The notes under the pieces are model-generated. The model worked only from the letters and a program-made list of their open reading frames with translations. It was not told the DNA's origin and ran no database searches. Of a DNA stretch of 64,000 nt, positions 1-11,697 are shown piece after piece. The stretch spans positions 3,639,501 through 3,703,500 of the forward strand of contig JAXRKN010000041.1 of the NCBI GenBank assembly GCA_038502055.1. Direction: 5' to 3'. The first letter of the stretch is position 1, and every line of letters starts with the position of its first letter. The stretch comes from Tanytarsus gracilentus. Taxonomy: Eukaryota > Arthropoda > Insecta > Diptera > Chironomidae. A program made the position numbers and the translations under genes.

Positions 1-1103
1 TATATGGCACCATCAGCACCTTCACTAGATGATCTTGAGAATCATGAGCTCTATGCTACAGTCAAGAAGAAGCCATCGGCAATTATTTCAGGTCGACCAC
101 ATAATTTCACCTCAAAGACGTTCCTCAAGCCAGAATCATGTGGATATTGCTCTAAGAAAATTCGCTTTGGGTCGGCTGCATTGAAATGCAGTGAATGTCG
201 AACATGCATTCATCAGGATTGTCGTAGCAAATTTACGGTCGCGTGTCTCCCTCAATTCGGCACACCAAGTGGCGGCTCAAAAACAGGAGCACTCGGAAAG
301 GTTGAAGATTATGCGCCAAAAATCTCTCCAAAGGTCCCAGCATTAATTGTTCACTGCATTAATGAGATTGAAACGCGTGGATTGAATGAAGTCGGATTAT
401 ATCGTGTCAGTGGCTCAGATCGCGATGTAAAGGCACTTAAAGAAAAATTCTTGAAGAACAATGGAATTCCGAATCTCCAAGATTTGGACATTCATATTCT
501 CTGTGGCTGCATTAAAGACTTCCTCCGCTCACTAAGCGAACCATTGATTCCGCTATCGTTGTGGGCGACATTCTCAAATGCTGCACAAATGATTCCATCG
601 GACGACTCGGATAATAACAGAGAAGTAATTGCGGCCATCGAACGATTGCCTCAACCCAATCGTGACACTCTCGCATATCTGATTTTGCACTTCCAACGCA
701 TCGCTGAATGTAATGATGTTAAAATGCCATTGTCAAATTTCGCTAAAGTATTTGCGCCCACAATTGTCGGCTATTCATCGGCTGAGCCTGAAGAACAGAA
801 GATGTTTGCTGAAACTCAAATTCAATATTCGGTCATGTTCTCGCTGCTCAATATTCCAACTGAATACTGGACCAAGTTCATTGTCCTTGAACGTCTCACT
901 GAGCGAGAGGAAAAGAAGGCGGCCGAAACTTATGGTAGTAAATTTTACCAGCGTAAGTTCTTTGATAAAATTTAAAAACTAAAATGTAACTAACTTTAAA
1001 AACTTAATCTTTAGACACGCCATCATTCAAGATGACGAGCAAGGATCGAAAGTTCTACAACACGCCACCATATTCAGCCCTCAGCAGCAAGAAGAAGAAG
1101 TAA
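1..1103 (+). CDS. tum: RacGAP1/tumbleweed-type RhoGAP, 3' part (two exons: 1-952, 1015-1103)
   Basis: This is the C-terminal half of a MgcRacGAP/RacGAP50C orthologue, the centralspindlin subunit that acts on Rho-family GTPases at the central spindle in cytokinesis. Numbered from the ATG at position 4, a C1 zinc domain shows the full pattern H33, C46, C49, C62, C65, H70, C73, C81 (HX12CX2CX12CX2CX4HX2CX7C). A RhoGAP domain follows at about 105-285, with the arginine finger R134 in GLYRVSGS. The exon ends at CAG C|GTAAGT (952) and resumes after TTTAG (1015); the second exon encodes HTPSFKMTSK and a lysine-rich end before TAA at 1101-1103. The frame is open from base 1, so the N-terminal coiled coil that binds the kinesin partner should lie to the left, and the ATG at 4 is probably internal. 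Family identity is firm; the symbol is by orthology to Drosophila. Confidence 0.9.
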
Positions 1104-1250
1104 TTGAAAATTATTTAAAGAAAATGGCGCATTTGACTTTTAGTTTTTCAACACATATTTGCTTAAAATATCTTTTTTACTTACATGATTGATTTCCTTT
1201 TATTGTCATTTCGAGACTTAGATCTTTTGTTACTTAAAAATATAAAATAT

Positions 1251-1256
1251 AATAAA
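1251..1256 (+). terminator. AATAAA poly(A) signal for the RacGAP gene
   Basis: A canonical AATAAA lies 148 nt after the RacGAP stop codon, in AT-rich sequence. It sits only about 115 nt from the stop codon of the convergent LRR gene, so the two 3' UTRs may overlap. Confidence 0.6.
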
Positions 1257-1370
1257 GCGAGTATTAATCATTTACATATTTTGGGATATTTTAAATCTTT
1301 TCGAGGTATTTATGATTGTTGAGAAAGAATAAGACCCTGTGATTGCTTAGTACACAAAAAAAATTAATGA

Positions 1371-2160
1371 TTACTGGATAAAGTTTCGAAGTTGATTCAA
1401 GCTCTTTTGCATGTTGCCAATTTGAGCTTTTAAATTTTGATTTTCAGCTGTGAGAGTTTTGACATCGTTTTCGAGGGATTTTAAGCGATTTTCGAAGAGG
1501 TCGTTTGATGCTCTTTGTACGGCTGGCAACGGAAATTGGCACTTTTGGTGAATTTCTTTAATAAGCTCTTGTAATTTTAATGGTGGATCTTTATCCTTAT
1601 CGTAGGTCATGTTAATGCAAGTGTTGTCTCCGAAATTTGCACGTTCCAAATTTTTCAAAGGATTCAGTATCTCCTTATCAATAAACTTCAAATGATTCTT
1701 ATAAACTGACAAATGTTTGAGTCCTTGCAAATTGCAAAAAATTAATGGCGGCAAGGTGTTCAAAAGGTTCTCAGAAAGCCATAGTCCACGAAGTTTACCC
1801 AAATCCAGAAAATCTTCGTTGCGAATTTCTTTCAGTCCGCATCGTCTAATTTGAAAATAGATCAAATTGGGAAAAATTTCACCGAAGCCACGCGGAAAGT
1901 CAACGAGATGCTTTAAATTGTCGATGATTACGCCAACGACATGGCTGTTGTCCTTTCCTAAGATTAATTTAATTGTATTTAAATTGAACGATGAATCAAT
2001 TAGTTCGGAAATTTTTACCTTCTGCGTGATTTCCAAAAATCGTAATACGGCGGCAGTTTTCTTTGAAAATGACATTTTCAACACGACAGGTGTATCCGCC
2101 CAAGTTTCGATTAGGTTCGAAGGTAAAATTGATATGTTGAAATTTGCAATGAACTTCCAT
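1371..2160 (-). CDS. Small leucine-rich-repeat protein (two exons: 2160-2019, 1957-1371)
   Basis: Two reading frames join across a 61-nt intron: donor GAAG|GTAAAA at 2018 and acceptor ATCTTAG at 1958. The join gives GNHAEGKDNSHVVG and a product of about 242 residues. It has a Cys-containing N-terminal section (about 1-60, with YTCRVENVIF), then LRRs at about 65-180 (FPRGFGEIFPNL, LRGLWLSENLLNTLP, LKHLSVYKNHLKFI), a Cys cap (NTCINMTYD) and a C-terminal coiled coil (about 200-240). This layout resembles the small extracellular LRR proteins common in nematoceran flies. The ATG chosen (2160) yields no signal peptide, which is odd for that family; a hydrophobic stretch precedes it in frame without an ATG, so a 5' exon may be missing. 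It converges on RacGAP and diverges from Sec3. Specific function unknown. Confidence 0.72.
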
Positions 2161-2585
2161 TTTTATAATTGAAAAAATCGCCGGTGAAAAAAATGGATAC
2201 AAAAATCAGCTGATTTATCGAGTGCAAAAATAAATCTGAAGTTTTTAGGAACTTTAATTATCTTGTCGAAGATTTGTTTAGGTATAGAAATTTATGTTAT
2301 GATGATTGAACGAACTACCTGAATACCGGTTTTTCACGTTTTAATTATAAATTTTAAGAAAAATTTTAAAACAGAATTTTATCATTGTAACGGTCAATTA
2401 AAATTCAAATCAAGTTACAATTTTTCATGGTGTAGAAGTCAACAACAACAAAATTGTAAACATTGGAAAAGAAAAATTATTTTTTGGAAATAATCGAGAA
2501 AATGTGAAAACATTTTAATTAAATAAAACTTCTCGTTATAGTGTGTGATATTAAAACATTAAAACTATCAATTTCAGTCTTAAAA
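2161..2585. promoter_or_regulatory. Divergent intergenic region between the LRR gene and Sec3
   Basis: These 425 bases separate two start codons pointing away from each other, so they must hold both 5' UTRs and probably both promoters, unless the LRR gene has a further 5' exon. The sequence is AT-rich. I see no convincing TATA box or other named core element; promoter function is inferred from position only. Confidence 0.4.
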
Positions 2586-5304
2586 ATGTCTGGAATTAAA
2601 AATTTATTGATTCAAAATAATGTCTTTAATGAGGACGAAGTTAAAATTCTTTCAATTTTAAGTGTGTGCAAAGCAAATGCTAAAAAATCACGAGCAACGA
2701 GTGTTCTAGTTTTGACACAAAACGATGGCTTCAAATCTATTGTTGAGGTAAAAGTTCAGGAGTTTAAGAAGAAGCGACAATGGCAACTGGATGAATTCAA
2801 AGCAGTGGATGTTCACTTCAATGAGCACGAATTTGAGTTCGTTGTCGGCAATGATGCTAAATTTGCATATTCAGCAATATTACTCAATGAAAAACAAGTT
2901 TTTCTGACATCCCTCTATCACTCACTTCAAAACTATCAGCACTTGGAGAAGAACAACATCTTTCGTAATATTCCCGATTCATGGAGAATCAATAGCACAT
3001 CATCAAACGAGTCAGCAGTGCAATCGAAGAAGGATGATGATGAAGATGAAATATCTAAAATTGAATTCGATGATTACAAGGAACTTAGTCAGCTCGAAAA
3101 AATTATGTTCGAGCAAGACCGAAAAGTTTGGCTTGGCGATTGCGATAACGTCATCAGAAATGCTGATTTATTCATTGATCATTTAACCAAATCGCTAATC
3201 GAAATGGACGGTGCAAATGTCGAGAATATTTTGGAGACAAAAGCCGAAGAAAAAGTTCTCACCCTGCTGCAGGTCATCGATGCTGCAATTGACGAAGTTG
3301 AGAGTGTCGAAAAGACATTGGATGAGTATGAGGGAATTATGTCTAATATTCGCGATTCAATGGTCAAAATGGACGATAAAAATTCAATGATTGAAAAAGC
3401 GAATAAGAACAACATGAAACTTCTTCATGAGCTTGAGAAAATTGTGAGTCAACTTGACATTTCTCATGCAAATCAGGTGGCATTAACGGAGACAGACCTC
3501 AATTCAGTTCGTGGCTTAGAAGCAGCGAAAAATGCTGCAAAAGCATTACAAAACGCGATGAATATTGACATTGATCCAGCACTGCTTAAACTGGCCGCCG
3601 TTCAAGATCAGAAAAAGCGATTTGAGAAGTGGAAGGCAAAATTTTCAAATACAGTTATGCGATATTTAAATAATTTGTTCATCCATCTCGGCAACGATAT
3701 CGGTGAGTCACACTCGCAGCGTGATGAGTTAAGACTACCAAAGCATGGTCATCATCGTGAATTGAGTGGATATCAAGAGTTAATGCACTGGATGAAGCTG
3801 ATGGATCCACAGGCTTATGAAGCTCTTGCTAAAGTCTACACAAGTTCACTCAGTAAAGTCTACGAGCGAGACATTCGTTACTTTTTTGAACAAGCTAAAA
3901 TTGTTGTGTTGAAAAATCATGTCACCGACGAGGCAAACACGTCGATTGGAAGCAAATCGAAGCCACAACAAGCAAAAGTTCCAGTGTATGGTATTTTAGG
4001 CATTCCAAAGGACCAATGGTCCACTGCAATAATTGATGAGCATGAAAGAAAACGCTTTGATGGAGTTTTAGAGAAAGTTCTCACGGAACTTGAACCCGTC
4101 GCGCTTAGTGAACAAAAATTCTGCATAAATTTTTTTCAACTTGATGTATTGAGCCCAACATCGAGCTCTAAAAATCCTTTTGCAATAACGCCGAATAAAG
4201 AAGGCTCGAAGGTTCCACAAAAGCGGTTGGATCGTCAAATCAATGAAGAAGTGCGAAGAATGATGAGCGAACTTTTTGGAATTCTGGAGAGTGAACTTTT
4301 ATCGTTTATCGTCAACTTTGAAAAATTAGATCCATTGTGAGTGTTAAAAAATTTATTAGTAGTTTAGTTAATTAATCATCTATTTTAAATCCTTAGCTAC
4401 TCGCTTTACGTCTTTGTTCGTCTAAATCAACACGTGATGGCAATGCAAGATGCTCAATCATTTTTAAGCATGACCTACGCTTCATCTCTCGTGCAAGTCA
4501 AGAGAAATTTTGATCGATTTTTGCAGTTACAACTTCAATCGATTCAAGAGGCGAAGGCACCTAAACGATCAAAATGCGGGCTTATTTGTTTCGTTGAAAA
4601 TTTTGAAGAGTTTGCAACGCTCACTGAAAATATTTTTCGCAAAAGTGAGCGACGCACAGATCTGGATAAATGGTACGTCAAAATTGTTGATTCAATTTTT
4701 CAATCTATCAATCAGCTTGCGATGGAGCATCCAAAAACCCCGAGTCAAGTGATTAAGATGGAAAATTATCATCATATGCACTCACAGCTGGCAAGATTAA
4801 AAGTTTCTGCTCTCGATGCTTTGAAAAAAGAAGCGAAAACTAGATACAATGACGCGTTGAGGGCGTATGTTGTTAAATATTTTGGAAGACCGCTAGAAAA
4901 ACTTAATGTGAGTTTTTAAATTACAACTTACTCTTAAATAATTTCTTTTATTTTAGCTATTCTTCGACGGTGTTCAAACAAAAGTCTCGCAAGGTATTAA
5001 AGAGTCTGAAATCAGTTATCAAATGGCTTTCTCGAAGCAAGAACTCCGTAAAGTTATTAATCAATATCCTCAGCGAGAGGTGAAAAAGGGTTTAGAAAAT
5101 CTTTATAAGAAAGTCGAAAAACACTTATGCGAGGAAGAAAATTTACTTCAAGTCGTTTGGCGTGCGATGCAAGAAGAATTTTTATCGCAGATCGCTCAAG
5201 TCGAAGAATACATTTCGAGATGTTATCCCGGGTCGATGGTGACTTTAGATTTTACTATTGAAGAAATATTAAATTTCTTCTCAGAGATCGCGAGATCTCA
5301 TTAA
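2586..5304 (+). CDS. Sec3: Exocyst complex component Sec3/EXOC1 (three exons: 2586-4336, 4397-4907, 4957-5304)
   Basis: Sec3 is a landmark subunit of the exocyst, which tethers secretory vesicles at the plasma membrane; its N-terminal PH-like domain binds phosphoinositides in the family. The joined product is about 869 residues, the usual size for insect Sec3. The start MSGIKNLLIQ at 2586 has an AAAAATG context; the frame is open 15 codons further up but without a better ATG. The PH-like region is about 10-125, an acidic linker with DDDEDE is near 150, a coiled coil is at about 190-330, and the conserved Sec3 C-terminal helical region fills the rest. Splices are CCATT|GTGAGT to CCTTAG|CTACTC (reading DPFYSLYVFVRLN) and CTTAAT|GTGAGT to TTTTAG|CTATTC (reading LNLFFDGVQTK). 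The stop codon is at 5302-5304. Confidence 0.9.
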
Positions 5305-5350
5305 GTTAATTAATTTGTATCATCTTATAAAATGTACGTTATGGATCAAA

Positions 5351-5356
5351 ATTAAA
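5351..5356 (+). terminator. Possible ATTAAA poly(A) signal for Sec3
   Basis: ATTAAA, the common variant signal, lies about 47 nt after the Sec3 stop. In such AT-rich sequence the hexamer can occur by chance, so this is weak. Confidence 0.3.
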
Positions 5357-6765
5357 ATGATTCGACTATCCTGAAAAATTAAAAAAATCTTTTTTTCATC
5401 AAGTGAATTTTTATTAAGCAATTTTTAAATATTAAGACATTAGTTGTCTCATTTTTCAGCATTCGTCTAATTTTTGCAATCAGAATTTTTCTTGCGAAAC
5501 ACAAAATATCATTTTCTCTTACTTTTGCGAAAAATACATTATAATATTTTACTTATTAAGAGTTGCATAAAATTTATATACGAGTGTTCATTTCGCGTTT
5601 TTAAGAACTCTAGCAGAACATAGAAAAAAGATTTTAAAATCTTTAACCATGTGCGAGTACAATTGAATAATTTAATTAAATGTTTTTTTAACGTAAAAGT
5701 TTAAATTAATCTTAACTTAAATTAATGTTTTAAATTGCGTCATACACGAAATCAAAGCGTTTCATTAAGTTTAAGAACATTGAAAAAAGTTTTTAGCTGG
5801 GAGTGATTTAAATTTATTGAATTTCACAAATAGCAATTTTTCATCATTAAGATCATTTTTTTGGAATATGTTTTATCTTTTATATCCTTTTTAGCCAATG
5901 AAAATAATTTCTCTTAAATTGTTCCAAAATTTATCCAAAAGCACATCATTTTTTTTGAAGCCATCATTTCTCAACCATTCGCAAATTGGCATTTTAAATA
6001 TTTAATTTTTGTTGGGTTAACACATTGAGCCACAAGCGATGGCGATTAGCTAAACATGTCAAAAGCAATAATTGTTAAGTTTTTTACTTCATTAAAGGTG
6101 AATGTGAATATTTTCTAAAGTTAATTATGTTGCTATCTTCCATTATATCCGTTGCATATTTAAATGTTTAAGCTTAGCGGATTAAGTTGAGTGCTCGTTG
6201 AAGTCACACGTTCTGAATTAAGCTTAATTGAGTTTAATCCTCTTTTTCGGTTGCCTTCTGTAATGAATTAATGAATTTATGTTAATTTACACGTTAATTT
6301 AATTATATAATAAATACTAACACTTTGTGATTTCTCCTTTGCCGATTCTTCAGCTGCATAATGAAATAAATTCAAAAATATTTTAGTTAAATTTTTATCA
6401 AGTTTTTCAATTTTACATTCATGTGCATGGTTACAAAAATATCATTTTGTTGTTAATGATCAATTTTGATGACACATAGACTTGAGATTATTTTTTTTAT
6501 TACAATCGCATGCATAAAATAAAAGAAGAAATTTCCATAAAAGTGCATTAATGCGAGATTAAGGATGTATAAGAGATTTTTATCGATCATTTTTAGTGAT
6601 AACAAAGCCAAAATTAACCAAAAGAAAATAAACACACAGAATCAACAATCCTCAACCTCATTCACATTTTTTTAATTGCTTTCTTTTGGACACTCGCGGG
6701 GATAAAAAAATCCATGTGGATTGAAGCTCATTTTCCCAATATTGAATTTTGTCACAGTCAAAGAT

Positions 6766-6819
6766 TTTATTTACAGGCCGTGAGTGGATATGAATTAATT
6801 TAAATTATGGTTTTTTATT
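6766..6819 (-). terminator. Candidate Ankyrin-2 poly(A) signals
   Basis: On the minus strand AATAAA occurs at 6819-6814 and at 6771-6766, about 470 and 520 nt after the TAA at 7291-7289. The second is embedded in TGTAAATAAA, which also matches a Pumilio response element (UGUANAUA). No closer AATAAA was seen. Use of either site is inferred. Confidence 0.35.
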
Positions 6820-7288
6820 TTCATATTCAATCAGTCTGTTAAAATTAAAAGATTATTTGAATTTCCAAATTATTTTTAAATATTTTGCAGGAAATTCAAA
6901 TCAACTTCTCTAATTGTAGAATATTAAAATGTCATAAAATTAATTATTCCAACTAGGTGTTTTAGACATCATTTATGGATCGCAATGAAATCATGATTAT
7001 GAAGCACATTGAAAAAATCATAAAAGATTAATAAATTTTTTAAGAGTAGAACGAGCAACTATTTTCATCTATTTTAAAAGGGTTTGATAAACATTTAAGG
7101 TTTTCTATGCATTCTATATTTTTAGTTTTGAGCTCTTTTGTTAATTTTTTTTACTTTCTAATAAATGCAACATCTAAATAATTTTTAAAAAAGTAGTTTA
7201 AAAAAATATAAAATGTTTCAATTATGGTGATCTACCTGAAGAGTTAGAGCAGGAATGGATTAAAAGTTATTGAAATACTTTTTAGAGT

Positions 7289-10200
7289 TTACTGTTTCTT
7301 AACAGAGGAGGAGGACATGAATTGTGCGAGATCTTCGTCGGACAGCAAGTCACTGCTGTAGGTCGTTGTGGTGGATTGTTGTATTTGATGGTGAGAGGAT
7401 GTGGGTGAGTAGAAATCGGTAGGAAAGGGTGAGGTGGCATTCTCTAACTCGACCATTGTGTTTGAGTCACAACTTGTGGTACTACCTGACATGGCCATTT
7501 CATTGCGGTAGGTGGCATTTGTGGTGGTTGAGCTTGAGAGACTTTCGGTGCTTGTGAGAAGCAAATCGGGATCAGTTCGAGCATTCAATGAGTCACTTGA
7601 GATGTCGCGATGATGTGGCATGTCAAAGTGAGTAACTGAAGAGGTGACAGTTGTCACTGTCTGTTGCTGCTGCCCTTCCGGACCTGTCACTATGCATGTT
7701 TTAGTGACAGTTTTCTTACCACTCCCACTCGAGGTCATTTCACTCATTAATTCTGATTGTGACGCAAATTGCATTTCGATCGAGTCAATGCTTTCACTTC
7801 TTCTTTTAACTGGTGAACTTTGATCAATTGAATCGACATCCGATGATTTTCCAGTTCTTTCACCGCCCCTCGAGCCATCAATCGAGTCTGCACTTGTCGT
7901 CATTGGATCGGCACTCTTTAAGTCCTTATCGAGACTATCACTGCTCAAATGCTGAGACGATTCCTTATCATAAATTATCTTTTTATCTTCCAAGCTATCA
8001 GTAGACGTTTCCATAATGCTTATGCTCTTATCTTCCATAATTTCTTGCGCACGTTGTTGTAACTTTGCAAATTCATGAGCCATCTGTTGCTCCAAATGAG
8101 ATTGCTGACCTTTTACAACTGTGGTTGTGACAGTCGTGACTGTTTTTGAAGACATATTAAGGTTGTTATTTGGTGGTGAAGATTTTCCTTTTGGACTTTG
8201 CTTTGAGCTACTTCCTGAGGACTTGCTCGAGTCATCGGAACGAGAAAGAAGTAATGCAGCTTCCTCTTTAGCTTTAATTTCAAGCAAATGTGCTTCGATG
8301 CAGGCATTCTCTAATCCCTCAAAATCTTTCAAACTCGATAAGCTGATATCATCGCCATGAACGTTCTTTGCGGTTAATTTCTTTGTAAAACTTCCATTGC
8401 TGAGAGACTCATCGGAACTTCTCTGCTGTCGACGATTTTCAAGTGAAATTACATGTTCTAAACTTTCAAACTCTTGCAAGCTATTCATCGATAAATTATC
8501 ATGTTCTCGTGAATGCAACTTACGAACTAATGCATCGTAGTCGGGTGTGCTTGAGTATGAGTCTTTAAAACTGCTAATGCGGCTACTTCCAATCTCAAAA
8601 TCAGTGTCTTCCTCTTTAATATCCTCCAACATTCCACGCGAATCAATGTCATATGGATATCGAAGATTTCCAGGATCAGCGAGATTCATTTCAACCCATC
8701 TCTTACTGCCCTCGAGTGCATATCCATTTCCGCCTCGAGTCGCTTCACCTCCGTCATCGTCTTGAGGCGGAGACTCTTCGAACTCGAAACCTGCCGCTAC
8801 ACCCGCGTCAGATGCAGCAGGTGCTGATTTTACAATGTATTGTTCCATCTCTTCGTCATGCTTTCGAATGTATTTTTTACCACCCGCCGATGAGATGTGG
8901 ACACTCTTGCCCTCGGAATCAAATTCATGTGCTTCTTTGGCAACTTCCTCGACAATCACAAACTCATCGGAAATGTCGGGTTCATTGAGCATTTCAAAGG
9001 AGTCACTTCCAGGCGATGGCTGTTGATCTTCTTCATAGACATTCTCGTCAAAAGTTTTTGTTACATCAGCGAGACGTGATTTATATTTTTTATCGAGCAA
9101 CTCTTGATATTCTTCCTCTGACATTTTATACTCGACCTGTTTTGCATAATGAATTGTCTTTTCCTGATTATCATCGGTCACTTCAATATTGGGAATGTCA
9201 ATTGGTTGTTGGGGTGTTTTTGACTCAATATGTTCTGCCGCGTGTTCGATTTCAGCATGTGGATCTTCAACGATTGTCTCAATTATGGAATGACCTGGTG
9301 ATGAAAATCTTTTCTCTTCAATCTCCTTTGATTTGTCAATTTTTTGACCTTTCTGCTTTGACGCTGCAGGAGCACGGAAAGATCGAGCATATTCAGTTTC
9401 AAAGCGGTCATAATCTGAGTCCGATGATTCACCATGAGTTTCATCTTTTTCAGATGATATAACATCGGATGAATCTTCCTGCATGAGAACATCGTCTTCA
9501 AACGAATCTGAACCCGACTCTTTGCTGCCGGCTTTCACAAAACCACCCGCAAAAACGCTCGTGCTGTCGGTTCTTTTATGTCCACGCTTTCTCATCGAGT
9601 CAATTTCAACGGTGGTGATTTGCGTGTTGACATTATTAACGTCGTCATCCTGCACTGTTGAGGTTGTCATTGTCATACTTAAAGTGGCATGTTCATACTC
9701 TGGCGGTGTCATGCCAGTCGCATCGTCCGTGAAGGATGTAAAAATTTTAGCGCTATCATAGCTACCGACGAGAGAACCCATTAGTTGATCCGCTTCTTCG
9801 GGTCTCAACTCAACCATAGTTTCAAGATTTGATGCACTTGAGATCGAGACTGACAACATGCTTCCCTCTTCTAAACTCGAACCGAATTTCGCGGCATCTT
9901 CCCAACTTCCATATTTTAAATCTTCGACACTGCGACCAAGTTTTTCCTCCATTTTAGCAACAGAAGAATCTAAAACTTCCGTGAATGTCATTTCATGTGA
10001 TCGTTTCATTAAATTACTTGCGACTTGATTGTCCTCACTGACTGTGTTCGATTCGAGACTCGAGAATTTTTCCTTCTCATCGAATTCAAGATCCTGAGCA
10101 ATAATATCACTTTGTAGCTCAAAATCGTCCAATGTCGATGGCACTAGAGTCTCGGACGCTTCCGATATTTCAATGCTGGCCAAATTACCTGAACTCTCTG

Positions 10201-11697
10201 ACTCCAAGCTTTTCATGCTCTCCCGTGAGCTAATCGAATGTCCTGAACTTAAAGTGCTTACTGCACTGTGATAGTCTAAAGTTGAACCTGAAAAGACTGA
10301 ATTTCCCTGAGCCGTTTCATATTCTGACGATTGATAAGGTAAAAGATTTTCCACGTCTGACGACACTGGACGACTGCTGTCGGTTTTTTCAAAACTCTGA
10401 TAATGAGATTCTGACTCAGTGTCGGTTGCCGACCAATTTGAGGTTGCCTTTGATTTTGGACGTCGCAAGAAATCGAGTTTATTATAAGAGTCTTCATTTG
10501 ACGAGTGTTGAGACTCTTCGGCTTCTGATTGCCTATTTTTTGGCGGACTTGCTGGTTCTTTAATTTTAATACTCGGCTCTTTTTTTGGTGTGTCCGGAAG
10601 TTCTTCCTGCTCGGGTATGCTTGCGGGATATTTGAGATCTGGCAGAATTTTAATCTCAAATTCACTTGGCGATTGTTTAATGTGTTTGCCATCCTTGACC
10701 ACCTCAATAAGTTCATCTTGAACGGCTGAAAGTGAATCTTCAACCTCCTCTAAAGTTTTCTCAATTTCCTCTTCCGTATTTTTGGTATAATTGAGATTAT
10801 CGGGTTTTTCTCTCATCACCTCAACAGCACTCGCTTTTGCCACCGTCACATGCTCCTCTAATGGTTTGACTGTCTCAAGAATGCTCATAGGTTTAACTGG
10901 CGAATGAAGTACTGGTTGAGGTCGAGTGGAAATTATTGGCACAGCATCAGCCTCCTCCGACTGTTGCCTCGAAAGCTTTTCAGACACCTCAAATTCACTC
11001 TTCTCTTCCAACACAATGTCATCGCCGGTTGATCGTGCCATTAAGTGACTCTCGATATCTTTAATGTCTTCACTTAAAAGTGAGTCATCATAAATTTCAA
11101 TATTTTCATGCACAAAATCTTTCTTTATCATGTGAGTATCGATATCGATTGAACATTCATAGCCTTGATTATCGAATGCAAAATCATTTCGCTTTTCCGA
11201 TGCACTTTTAAGGATGACATTGTCACTCGACTCGCCAATGTAAAATTTTGCAATGTCCTCATCCATCTCGGTAGACTCAATTTTATCCAAGTCAGTTATT
11301 TGAGGCGTTTTCTTTGGTGCCTTTTCGGAAACTTCAGAATCGGACATTGGAAAGCTTTCATCATCCAAGCGCTCTTCCTCTTCACGCGATATTTGCTTTG
11401 ATGATCTCAAGCTAATGCTCGAGTCAGTCTCAAATGAGTCTTTAGATTTTTGCTGCGACGATGATTGAGCAATGCGTGGCTTAGGAACGGGCGCGGGCAT
11501 TATGGGATGTTCAAAGTTCTCCCAAAATTGCTTCTTCTGATGAAAGCTTGCATCGTCCGATTCCTCCGACTTTGTGAGTGTGTGACTTGCCGCACTTGAA
11601 ACTGTATTTGACTCATCATTTGAGGAATTTGTTTCATTCGTTGATGTTTTAGATAAGCGTGGTGTTGGCTTTGGCAATTGCTTTGATTGCGGTGGGT
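7289..11697 (-). CDS. Ank2: Ank2 last coding exon (about 1,469 codons)
   Basis: Begins TTCTAG|ACCCACCG, reading DPPQSKQLPKPTPRLSK, and ends VKKQ then TAA at 7291-7289. It is a long acidic, Ser-rich disordered tail. Visible elements: a proline motif PAPVPKPR near residue 60 that could bind SH3 domains; EEEYQELLDKKYKSRLADVT; the paired motif NSLQEFESLE / SSLKDFEGLE; a Thr/Val segment TVTTVTTTVVKGQQ; and a run of S-[IL]-[DE] motifs (SSDSLDK, SADSIDG, DVDSIDQ, SIDSIEM, SSDSLNA, STESLSS). It is the C-terminus of the longest frame-consistent isoform. No folded domain recognised. Confidence 0.85.

Larger units (their letters stand above)
5305..7288. other. Non-coding stretch between the convergent Sec3 and Ankyrin-2 3' ends
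   Basis: About 2 kb of AT-rich sequence with no supported ORF. It must hold the Sec3 3' UTR (left side) and the Ankyrin-2 3' UTR (right side, minus strand). The short ORF at 6453-6635 (-) is hydrophobic and AT-driven, with no family resemblance. I see no RNA gene. Confidence 0.6.

Noticed and set aside
7813..10743. Multiple ORFs on both strands overlapping the last Ank2 exon
   Set aside because: The 1,469-codon minus frame is far longer, joined in phase to upstream exons, and explains the others as shadows.
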